This document shows, one piece after another, positions 32,970 through 41,100 of a stretch of 64,000 nucleotides of DNA (within the stretch, counting starts at the first letter, position 1; every line of letters starts with the position of its first letter). The notes beneath the pieces were generated by a model. The model had not been told where the DNA came from. It saw only the letters and a program-made list of their open reading frames with translations, and ran no database searches. A program made the translations under genes and the position numbers. Source of the DNA: Alienimonas sp043951915 (GTDB lineage Bacteria; Planctomycetota; Planctomycetia; Planctomycetales; Planctomycetaceae); NCBI RefSeq assembly GCF_043951915.1, contig NZ_JBINJD010000006.1, positions 1 through 64,000 on the forward strand. Direction: 5' to 3'.

Positions 32970-34433
32970 TCAGAAGCCCTCAGACACCGCGTAGTCCGGG
33001 CCGGCGGTGCCGGCGTAGTCCTCGAACCGCATGCACTCCGCCCGCCACGTCAGCGTGACGATGCCCGTCGGGCCGCTGCGGTGCTTGGCGATGACGATCT
33101 CGGCTTCGCCGGGGCGGTCCTCGGCGTCGTACATCTCCGGGCGGTGCAGGAAGGCGATCAGGTCGGCGTCCTGCTCGATGGCGCCGGACTCCCGCAGGTC
33201 CGCCAGCCGGGGGCGTTTGTCCTCGCGCAGCTCCACGCCGCGGTTCAGCTGGGCCAGGGCGATGACGGGGATGTCGAGTTCCTTGGCGATGAATTTCAGC
33301 CGCCGGGAGATGAAGGCGATCTGCTGTTCGCGGGGCACCTTCTTGTCCTCCGGCTCCACGAGCTGGAGGTAGTCGACGATGATGATGCCGAGGTCCGCCT
33401 GCCGTTTGAGCCGCCGGGCGATCGCCGCGATCTGCGAGACGGTCCGGCCCGGTTTGTCGTCGATGAACAGCGGCATCTCGTTCAGTTCGCCGCTGGCGAC
33501 CATCAGGCGGTGGCGCTCGGCGTCGTCGAAGTCCGCGGCCCGCAGCTTGTGGCCGTTCACCCGGGCCCGGATGCAGAGGAACCGCTCGGCGAGTTCCAGC
33601 TTGCTCTGCTCCAGGCTGAACAGCAGCACGCCCTTGCCGGTCTTGTCCGCGATCGCCTCGGCGAAGTTACAGACGAGCGCCGTTTTGCCCATCGAGGGGC
33701 GGGCGGCGAGAATGATCAGCTCCGCCGGCTGGAAACCGTTGGTCTTCTGATCGAGATCCAAAAAGCCCGTCGGCAGGCCGGTGGCGTCGCCCTCGCTGTT
33801 GGCCCGCTCCTCGATGCGGTCCCAGGCCATCTGCAGGATCTGGTCGATGGCGATCTTCTCGCCGCCGTCCTGCTGCTCGGAGATGGCGAAGATTTTCTGT
33901 TCCGCCGAGTCGAGCACCTCCTGCACGGGGCGGGAGGAGTCGTAGCACTCGCTGAGCACCTCGGTGCAGGCGTAGATCAGCGTCCGCTGGACCGCCTTCT
34001 CGCGGACGATCTCTGCGTAGTACTTGGCGTGGGCCGCGTGCGGCACGCTGGTGAGCACCTCGTCCAAGTAGACGAGCCCGCCGGCCTCCTCCAGCTTGCC
34101 CGTCTGGGCGAGCTTGTCGGCAACGGTGACGAGGTCGATGCCGCGGGCGCCGGCCTCGGACAGCTTGAGGATCGCCTCGAAGATCGCCCGGTGGCGATCG
34201 CTGTAGAAGTGGTCCGCGGTGAGGAACTCGGCGACGTCGTCGATCGCCTCGTTCATCAACAGCAGACTGCCCAGCACGCCCCGCTCGGCGTCCAAGTTCT
34301 GCGGGGGCAGGGCGCCGGTGCGGTCGATCGGCTCGGCCCGGCCGTCCTTACCCTTCTTGTTCCGCTTGGAGGGGAGGTTCGAACCGCCGTCGGCGTCCCA
34401 GGGGGCGGGGGCGGAGTCGAAGCGGTCGGACAT
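32970..34433 (-). CDS. dnaB: Replicative DNA helicase DnaB
   Basis: A hexameric 5'-3' helicase at the replication fork. It has 487 residues. The N-terminal DnaB domain starts after a 40-residue basic/acidic tail (PPQNLDAERGVLGSLLLMNE). The RecA-like core has Walker A ARPSMGKTAL (about 240), Walker B LGIIIVDYLQLV, and the arginine-finger region EIVIAKHRSGPTG near the end. FISRRLKFIAKELDIPVIAL is diagnostic. No intein is present. It is last in the minus-strand order rpsF-ssb-rplI-dnaB, as in many bacteria. Confidence 0.96.
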   Translation of the reverse strand: MSDRFDSAPAPWDADGGSNLPSKRNKKGKDGRAEPIDRTGALPPQNLDAERGVLGSLLLMNEAIDDVAEFLTADHFYSDRHRAIFEAILKLSEAGARGIDLVTVADKLAQTGKLEEAGGLVYLDEVLTSVPHAAHAKYYAEIVREKAVQRTLIYACTEVLSECYDSSRPVQEVLDSAEQKIFAISEQQDGGEKIAIDQILQMAWDRIEERANSEGDATGLPTGFLDLDQKTNGFQPAELIILAARPSMGKTALVCNFAEAIADKTGKGVLLFSLEQSKLELAERFLCIRARVNGHKLRAADFDDAERHRLMVASGELNEMPLFIDDKPGRTVSQIAAIARRLKRQADLGIIIVDYLQLVEPEDKKVPREQQIAFISRRLKFIAKELDIPVIALAQLNRGVELREDKRPRLADLRESGAIEQDADLIAFLHRPEMYDAEDRPGEAEIVIAKHRSGPTGIVTLTWRAECMRFEDYAGTAGPDYAVSEGF

Positions 34434-34642
34434 CGGGACGGGCGTTCCTGTCAGTGCGGACGATCGGCGCCCGAGGCGGCGGGACGCGCTCGGGAGCCGT
34501 TCGTTCTAGGTCGGCCGTCGGGCGGCGGGAACACAGGTTCACCGTCTCCCGAACACGGGATTCGCCCGATCGGCCGCACAATCGCGCCAGTCGGCCCCGC
34601 CGCGACGGCAACCAATGCGGCGAGAACCGACGCGGACCGGCC

Positions 34643-35167
34643 TCAGCCCTTGGCCGCCGCCGGGACGACCCACACCTTCACGTCAGCCTTGGCCTTCTCG
34701 TGCAGCTCGATTTTGACGGTGTACATGCCCAGCTCCTTCAGCGGGCCCTCGAGCTTCACCTGATCCGGCTCGACCGGGAAGCTGGCATCCTTGAGGGCCT
34801 TGGAGATGTCCGTCTGCACGATCGAGCCGTACAGGTGGCCTTCCTCGTTGGCGTTGGCCTCGAGGGTGACGGAGTACCGCCCCAGGGAGTCGGCGGTCGT
34901 CTTGAGGGTTTTGAGGCGTTCGCCCTCGATCTGGTTGACGCGCTCCTGGTGCTTGGCGACCTGCCGCTTGTTGTTCTCCGTGGCGACGGTCGCCAGGCCC
35001 ATCGGCAGCAGGTAGTTGCGGGCGTAGCCGGGCCGCACGCGGACGATCTCCCCGCGGTCGCCCTGACCGACGATCGGCTCGGCGAGCAGGACTTCGACGA
35101 AGGAGTTGCTCGAACCGCCGACGCCTTTGCGGGAGGTGCGGGCGCGTTTCTTGGTGGGGGAGGTCAT
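34643..35167 (-). CDS. rplI: 50S ribosomal protein bL9
   Basis: A 174-residue large-subunit protein. After a 22-residue basic extension (MTSPTKKRARTSRKGVGGSS) comes the N-terminal rRNA-binding domain (VEVLLAEPIVGQGDRGEIVR, then VRPGYARNYLLPMGLATVAT), a connecting helix and the C-terminal domain (LYGSIVQTDISKALKDASFP). PGYARNYLLPxGLA is the L9 signature. In most bacteria rpsR lies between ssb and rplI; here only 114 bp separate them, too short for S18. Confidence 0.95.
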   Translation of the reverse strand: MTSPTKKRARTSRKGVGGSSNSFVEVLLAEPIVGQGDRGEIVRVRPGYARNYLLPMGLATVATENNKRQVAKHQERVNQIEGERLKTLKTTADSLGRYSVTLEANANEEGHLYGSIVQTDISKALKDASFPVEPDQVKLEGPLKELGMYTVKIELHEKAKADVKVWVVPAAAKG

Positions 35168-35281
35168 CGGAGCGTCAGCGAACGTGAGGGTGTTGATTCG
35201 GAAAGGCGCGGCGACGGCCGGCGGGCAGATGCGAAAACGGGGGGCGGAAACGTCGGCGGGGGCGTCAGAGCGGCGGGGGCG

Positions 35282-35812
35282 TCAGAAGGGGACTTCGTCG
35301 TCGCCGAGGTCGGCGGGGGCGCTCTGGTCGTAGTAGTCGTCGGCCGGGCTGCCGGAGGAGCCGCCGAAGTCGTCGCCGGAGGACTGCCGCCCGCCGCCGC
35401 CGCCGCGGTTGCCCCGCTGGTAGCCGCCCGCCGAGCCGCCGCCGCCTGACCGGCCGCCGCCGTCGTCGTCGCCGCGGCCGCCGACCATCTGCATGCTGTC
35501 GGCGACGACCTTCAGCTTCGTCCGCTTCTGGCCGGAGGTCTTGTCCTGCCACTCGTCCATCTTGAGGTAACCCTCAATGTGAACGCTGCGGCCCTTCGAC
35601 AGGTATTCGCCGGCGACCTCCGCGGTGCGGCCCCACAGGGTGACGTCCACGAACGTCACCTCTTCCTTTCGGGAGTTCGACTGCTTGTCGTACCACGACC
35701 GGTTCACGGCCACGCCGAGGTCGCACACCGCCATCCCGCTGGGAATGTAGCGCACCTCGGGGTCCCGGGTGAGGTTCCCCATGATGATGACGCGGTTGAA
35801 GCTGGCGGCCAC
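35282..35812 (-). CDS. ssb: Single-stranded DNA-binding protein
   Basis: A 176-residue protein. GTG 35812 is chosen because it gives the family start VAASFNRVIIMGNLTRDPEV; an upstream ATG at 35857 adds an unlike tail. The OB-fold runs to about residue 110 (VDVTLWGRTAEVAGEYLSKG, VHIEGYLKMDEW). A long Gly/Ser/Arg-rich linker follows, ending in the acidic tip DLGDDEVPF used to recruit replication and repair partners. It lies between rpsF and rplI. A TAGTGT (35859-35854, minus) may be its own -10 box. Confidence 0.95.
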   Translation of the reverse strand: MAASFNRVIIMGNLTRDPEVRYIPSGMAVCDLGVAVNRSWYDKQSNSRKEEVTFVDVTLWGRTAEVAGEYLSKGRSVHIEGYLKMDEWQDKTSGQKRTKLKVVADSMQMVGGRGDDDGGGRSGGGGSAGGYQRGNRGGGGGRQSSGDDFGGSSGSPADDYYDQSAPADLGDDEVPF

Positions 35813-35853
35813 GGGCGGGCTTTCGCGGGTCGGGAGGCAAACTGGCGGTGCGT

Positions 35854-35859
35854 ACACTA
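35854..35859 (-). promoter_or_regulatory. Candidate -10 element (TAGTGT) for ssb
   Basis: On the minus strand TAGTGT lies 41 nt before the ssb GTG, within the 133-bp gap after rpsF. It would give ssb-rplI-dnaB a promoter separate from rpsF. Only the hexamer supports this. Confidence 0.3.
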
Positions 35860-35945
35860 CGAAGCGGCGCCGCCGGACGGAACCCCGGGCCGCCCGACCG
35901 GCGCCCCATTTCTTCGGGGAACCCGTCAGGCGCCGGGGCGGCGGG

Positions 35946-36368
35946 TCACTCCGGAATCTCGACCTCGTCGTCGCCCTCTTCGGAGGGGTTCACGACCTCG
36001 ACGGTGGCGTGGTAGATCTCTTCCGGCGGCCGGATGACCATGTGCCGCAGGATGCGATCCTCCAGCTTGCAGGCCCGGTCCAGGTCCTTGACGTTCCCGG
36101 GGGGCATGCGGAACAGCACGATGTGGTGCACGCCCTTCCGCTTGTTGCGGATCGGGTAGGCGAGGCGGCCGTCGACCCACATGCGGTCGGCGTCGACGGA
36201 GCCGCCGGCTTTCTCGATCAGCTCCAGCACGCGGGCGACGTACTCCTCGCCGTCGGTGGCGTAGTCGGCGGAGTCGAACACGAACATCCCCTCGTACAGC
36301 CCCTCGACGGCGGGGTCGTGCGCGTGTTCGGAGGACTCAGCGGAGGGGGCTTCGGCGGTGGCGGGCAT
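35946..36368 (-). CDS. rpsF: 30S ribosomal protein bS6
   Basis: A 140-residue small-subunit protein. An Ala/Glu/Ser-rich N-terminal tail of about 22 residues precedes the ferredoxin-like core (LYEGMFVFDSADYATDGEEY, ADRMWVDGRLAYPIRNKRKG, YHATVEVVNP). GRLAYPIxxKxxGxxxL is the S6 signature. The C-terminus is acidic (EEGDDEVEIPE). S6 normally pairs with S18 on the 30S platform; the S18 gene is absent from this cluster. pth lies 124 bp upstream and ssb 133 bp downstream on the same strand. Confidence 0.93.
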   Translation of the reverse strand: MPATAEAPSAESSEHAHDPAVEGLYEGMFVFDSADYATDGEEYVARVLELIEKAGGSVDADRMWVDGRLAYPIRNKRKGVHHIVLFRMPPGNVKDLDRACKLEDRILRHMVIRPPEEIYHATVEVVNPSEEGDDEVEIPE

Positions 36369-36492
36369 GGCGTGGGGCGTGGGTCGCTGGACCGCCGGCG
36401 GTCGAGGGGCGCCGGAGCGCCGATCGGGTGCGGGCGGCCGCCCGTCGGACGGGCGGTGGGTGCGGAACGGGGAAAAGTGTGGGGGCGGTGGG

Positions 36493-37101
36493 TCAGTCCC
36501 CGCCGGGCGGCGGGGCGTTTGCGGCGTTCATCGCGGTCTGGAGACCGCGGGTCAGCCACAGTTCGACGGCGTCGGCGGCGTCCTGCACGGCGAGGTCGAG
36601 TTCGGTCCGCTCCTCCGGCGTGAACCGGGAGAGCACGTAGTCGGCGGCGCTGACGCGGCCCGGCGGGCGGCCGACGCCCACCCGCAGACGGGGGAATTCG
36701 TCCGTGCCGAGCTTCGCGATCACGTCCTTCAGGCCGTTCTGCCCGCCGGCGGACCCTTTCCCCCGCAGCCGCAGGCGGCCGGGCGGGAGGTTCAGGTCGT
36801 CGCAGACGATCAGCACGTCGGCCGGATCGACTTTGTGGAACCGGGTGGCCGCGGCGACGCTGCGGCCGGACAGGTTCATGTAGGTCAGCGGCGAAACGAG
36901 CAGCGCCTTGGCGCTCTCGAAGACCGGGCGTCCTTTCCCCGGGGGAACCTCGACGCGGAGGGTTTCCGCCTCGAAGTTCGACTCCGGCCGGGCGTCGGGG
37001 GCGTGGCGGCGGGCCAACTCGGCCAGCACCTCCCAACCGACATTGTGCCGGGTGCCGCGATAGCGGTCGCCCGGATTACCGAGACCGACGACCAGTTTCA
37101 T
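36493..37101 (-). CDS. pth: Peptidyl-tRNA hydrolase
   Basis: Releases peptides from prematurely dropped peptidyl-tRNA. It has 202 residues, the usual length. It starts MKLVVGLGNPGDRYRGTRHN with the catalytic His in RHNVGWE. SPLTYMNLSGRSVA, CDDLNLPPGRLRLRGKGSAG (catalytic Asp) and GGQNGLKDVIAKLGTDEFPR are diagnostic. The gene follows rplY at 82 bp, the common rplY-pth pairing, and precedes rpsF. Likely one translation-related operon. Confidence 0.96.
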   Translation of the reverse strand: MKLVVGLGNPGDRYRGTRHNVGWEVLAELARRHAPDARPESNFEAETLRVEVPPGKGRPVFESAKALLVSPLTYMNLSGRSVAAATRFHKVDPADVLIVCDDLNLPPGRLRLRGKGSAGGQNGLKDVIAKLGTDEFPRLRVGVGRPPGRVSAADYVLSRFTPEERTELDLAVQDAADAVELWLTRGLQTAMNAANAPPPGGD

Positions 37102-37183
37102 CGCAGGACTCCCGCGCCGCAGTTGTCCGCGACGCCCCGCTCAAGCCGGAGGCGGACCTCCGGAGGGGCGGGCGGGACGACGA

Positions 37184-37867
37184 TCAGCCCTCCTCCTTGT
37201 CGGCGGGGGCGTCGTCGTCCTCCGCGGCCGGGGCGTCCTCGTCGCCCTCGCCGACCATCTCGGGTTCGAGCGCGTCGACGGTGGCGGCCTCGGTGGCGGC
37301 TTCCTGCCGGGCGGCGAGTTCGTCGGCGTCGATCACGTGCACGACGCGGGTGTGCGGGTCGGTCAGGAACTCCACGCCCTCGGGCGGGACGAGATCCGCC
37401 ACGCGAATTTCGTCGCCGACCTGCATCTCGGAGACCGAGACCTCGATCTGGTCCGGGATGGAGACGGCGGAGCAGCGAATGTGGACCGAGTCCAGATCGT
37501 GCTGGACGACCCCGCCCGCCTCGGAGCCGGGGGCGACGCCGGTGTAGACGACCCGGATGTCCGTTTCGATTTTCTCGTCGGCGCTGACGCGCTGCAGGTC
37601 GAAGTGCAGGACGTGCTGGCCGAAGGTGTCGTACTGCACCTCCTTGAAGATCGACTTCTGCACGTTGCCGTCCAGCTTCAGGTCGACCACCTGATGGCCG
37701 CTGGCGAGGATCGGCCGGAGGTCGTGCGCGGGCACGGCGATGCCCACGGAGCCCTCGCCGTGGCCGTAGACGACGCCGGGCACGATGCCGCGGGCGCGGA
37801 GGCGGCGGCTCTCCGCGGTGCCCGGCCGGGTGCGGGATTCGGCGAGGAGCGTGGGGTCGGCGGCCAT
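37184..37867 (-). CDS. rplY: 50S ribosomal protein bL25 (CTC-type general stress form)
   Basis: A 227-residue protein that binds 5S rRNA. ATG 37867 gives MAADPTLLAESRTRPGTAES, then RRLRARGIVPGVVYGHGEGS, the L25 start. The N-terminal 5S-binding domain is followed by the TL5/CTC C-terminal beta domain (ISIPDQIEVSVSEMQVGDEI-like, DLVPPEGVEFLTDPHTRVVH) and an acidic tail (EGDEDAPAAEDDDAPADKEE). The long form is typical of non-enteric bacteria. It heads the minus-strand run rplY-pth-rpsF-ssb-rplI-dnaB and is divergent from the giant propeller gene. Confidence 0.94.
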   Translation of the reverse strand: MAADPTLLAESRTRPGTAESRRLRARGIVPGVVYGHGEGSVGIAVPAHDLRPILASGHQVVDLKLDGNVQKSIFKEVQYDTFGQHVLHFDLQRVSADEKIETDIRVVYTGVAPGSEAGGVVQHDLDSVHIRCSAVSIPDQIEVSVSEMQVGDEIRVADLVPPEGVEFLTDPHTRVVHVIDADELAARQEAATEAATVDALEPEMVGEGDEDAPAAEDDDAPADKEEG

Positions 37868-38064
37868 GCGGAGCGAACGGAAATATCGACGGGGCCGGCC
37901 GGGGTCTTGGCGGACCGGGCGCGGCGGGGGCGGTTCGGAGAAGCGGGGCAGGGTATCGGCCCCCGCCCGGACCATCAACCGACCGTCGCGCAAGCAATCC
38001 GCGACCCCCCGGCCGCGCGGGGGGACGTGCGGCGAGATGGGGGAACGTGAGGCGCCGTCGCGGG

Positions 38065-38070
38065 TACACT
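38065..38070 (+). promoter_or_regulatory. Candidate -10 element (TACACT) for the giant propeller gene
   Basis: TACACT, the same hexamer as before argC, lies 41 nt upstream of GTG 38112 in the 244-bp divergent gap with rplY. No -35 is evident. Confidence 0.35.
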
Positions 38071-38111
38071 GGGACCCCGCACCCGCCCCGGTCGCCGTCG
38101 GAGTCGCCCCC

Positions 38112-41100
38112 GTGTCGCACCCGTTCCGCCTCGGTTCCCGCCGCCCCGATCCCGGCCGGGGCGTCCGCCGCGGGGGCCGCCCGTCGGCGGGCGGGCTGCG
38201 GGCGACGGCGCTGCGGGCGGTCGGGCTGTTGTCGGTCGCCGCGGCCGCCTTCGCCCCGGCCGGGTTGGTCCCCTCGGCGCGGGGGCAGCAGCCGTTGGGG
38301 TTGCTGGAGGAATTCGAGAACGGGACCGGCGAGGAGGCGGCCCGGCCCCTCGCCGAACCCGCGGCCGGCGCCGGGCGGTACGACTTCCCCGCCGAAGACG
38401 GGGAGGCGGACTCGGTCGACGCCCGCTTCCCGCAGAACCCGGAACGCGTCCGCCAGTTGAAGGCGATCAGCCGGGCGATCGAGGCCGGCGACTGGGACCG
38501 GGCCTCCGACGCCCTGCTTTTCATCCTCGGCGAGGCGGAGGGGGAGGTCGTGCGGCTCTCCAACGGGCGTTCCGCCACGGTGGTGGACGAGGCTCGGCGG
38601 CTGTTCGAGCAGTTCCCCGCCGGCGAGCGCCGGGCGCTGGAGCGTCGCTTGGGCGGAGCGGCTCGGCAGGCGCTGGACGAGGCGGTGGCGAACGGCGACG
38701 CCGCCGCGATCCGCGACGTGGCGGTGCGGTTCCCCACGACCGACGCCGCCCGCGACGCCCGCGTCCGCCTCGCCCTGTTGCACCTCGACCGCGGGGAGCC
38801 GGGGTTGGCGGTCCGGGGGTTCGTCGACCTACTGCGGAACGCCGAACACGCCGCGTTCCTGCTGAACGACCCCCGCCGGCGGGCGGCGGTCGTCGCGGCG
38901 TTCGCCCGGGGCGGGAGCCCGGAACTGGCCGCGGAGCTGTGGGCCGCGACGTCCCCCGCCGCCCGGGAGGCCCTCGGTCTGCCGCCGGCCGCCGAGGCCG
39001 ACGGCGTGCCCGCGGCCCTCGCGGGGGCCGACGCCGCGGGGGAGGGGGTTCCGCCGGCCCGGATCGAAGACCCCCTGTTGGTGCCGCGGTGGTCCGTGCC
39101 GATCGTCGCCGACCCGACGGAGCGGGAGGACTTCCGTGAGGCCGTGGACCGCCTCCAGCGGAGCGGGGCCGCCCTGCTGCCGGTCTGGGAGCCGCTGACG
39201 GTGACGGTGGGCGGCCGCGACCTGGCCCTCTCCCGCACGACCGCCGGGGTGGTGGCGGTCGACGCCGTGACCGGCGAGGTGCAGTGGCGCAGCCGCGACT
39301 CCGGCCTGGCGGTGCGGGGGGCGTCCCAGCGGCGGATGAGCTACCAGCGTTCGCGGTCGCAGAGCGAAGCGGAGCGCAACGAGACCGTCTCCGCCGTCTA
39401 CCGCGAGGCGGCGTTCGGCAAGCTGACGACCGACGGCGCCCGCGTCTTCCTGTTGGAAGCCGACGAAGACCCCGCCGGCCCCCCGATCAGCCTGACGGGG
39501 CGCTCGCCCGGGGCCCTCGGCCGGCCGGTGCGGCTGGTCGCTTACCGGCTGGACACCGGGCGGCTGGACTGGGAGGTCGGCGGGACCCTGCGGGACGAAC
39601 CGTTCGACCTGCCGCTGGCCGGTTGGCGGCCGCTGGCGGCGCCGACGGTCGACGGCGGGGACCTGTTCGTCGTCGCGGAGCGCGTCGCCGCGGAGGGGCT
39701 GCGGCGGATCGACCTGTTCTGCCTGGATCCGGTGACCGGGCGGGCCCGCTGGCACCGCAACGTCGCCACGGCGGAGGCCTCCATCAACGAGGACCCCGTC
39801 CGGGCGGAGTGGGGCGCCTGGTGCGTCGTGGAGCGGGGCGTGATCGTCGTGCCCACCACCGTCGGCTGGGTGGCCGGCGTGGACCGCCTCACCCGCGAGG
39901 TGCTGTGGGTCGAGCGGGTGTACGAACAGCAGGACGTCGGCGGGGGCGGCTTCCGCAACCTGCGGATCGGCATGAACTCCGCGAACGTCCTGCCGCAGGC
40001 TCTCAAGGACTACTGGCGGCCCGGGCCGCCCCGGGTTCTCGGTCGCAAGCTGATCGTCACCCCGCCCGGCGAGGATCGCCTGTACGGCCTGGACCTGCTG
40101 ACCGGCGAACCGCTGTGGCCCTCCCGGCCGCCGGAGCGCCGCCGCGATTGGAAGGCCGTCGCCGCCCTGCTGCCGGGCTCGGTCTTCGCGGGGAACAAAG
40201 CCCTCGGCAAGCCCACGGCGGAGGAGGGGGCCTTCGTGCTGGTCGGTCCGGCGAGTCTGGCGGCGGTTTCCCTGGTGGACGGCGCCGCCCGCGTCTGGAC
40301 CTACACGCTGCCGAAGGAGCTCGGCCGGCCCAGCGGGATGCCGCTGGTGGCGGGGGGCCGGCTGCTGGTGCCGGTCTCCGGCGGGGCGCTGATCACGCTG
40401 GACGCCGCGACCGGCGAGCGGGTCGAAATCTCCCGCCGCACCGACGCCGGCGGCCCGGCCCGCGGGCTGGGGGCGTTGGGCGTCTCCGGCGGACGCCTGC
40501 TGAGCGTCGGCCCCAGCGGCTTCGTCGGGTTCGAGGACCGGGCCGGCCTGGCCGCGGACCTCGCCGCCGCGGCGGACTCCGGCGCGCCGGCCGGGCCGCT
40601 GCTGGCCCTCCGGGAGGCCGAGCTGCTGCGGACCGCCCGCAAAACGGCCGAGGTGCTGGCGAAGCTCGACGCGATCCGGGGCGACGCCCCGCTGGACGCT
40701 CCGCCGCCGGGCCTCTCCCCCGCGGACGCCGAGCGGTACCGGAGCCTGCTGCGGGCGACCCTGCGGGACGCGATCCTCGGGGCGCCCGGCGAGCCGTCGC
40801 CGGAGCCGGACCGGCAGGACGAACTGCTGGACCGGCTGGCGAGCCTCGCCGACACCCCGGCCCGTGAGATCGCCGCCGCCCGTCTGCGGGCCGATCGGCT
40901 TCGCGTTCGCGGGGAACCGGCGAAGGCGGTCGCGACCCTGAGCGAGTTGATGAAGGATCGGCTGCGGGAGGGCGCCGTGCCGGACGCGAACCCGCTGGCG
41001 CCCGCGGCGGAGGGCGGGGCCCCGCCGCCCCCCGCCGCCGAGCCGGACGCCCCCGCCCCGGACGCGGAGGTGCGGCTGAGTCGGGACGTCTCTCGGGCGC

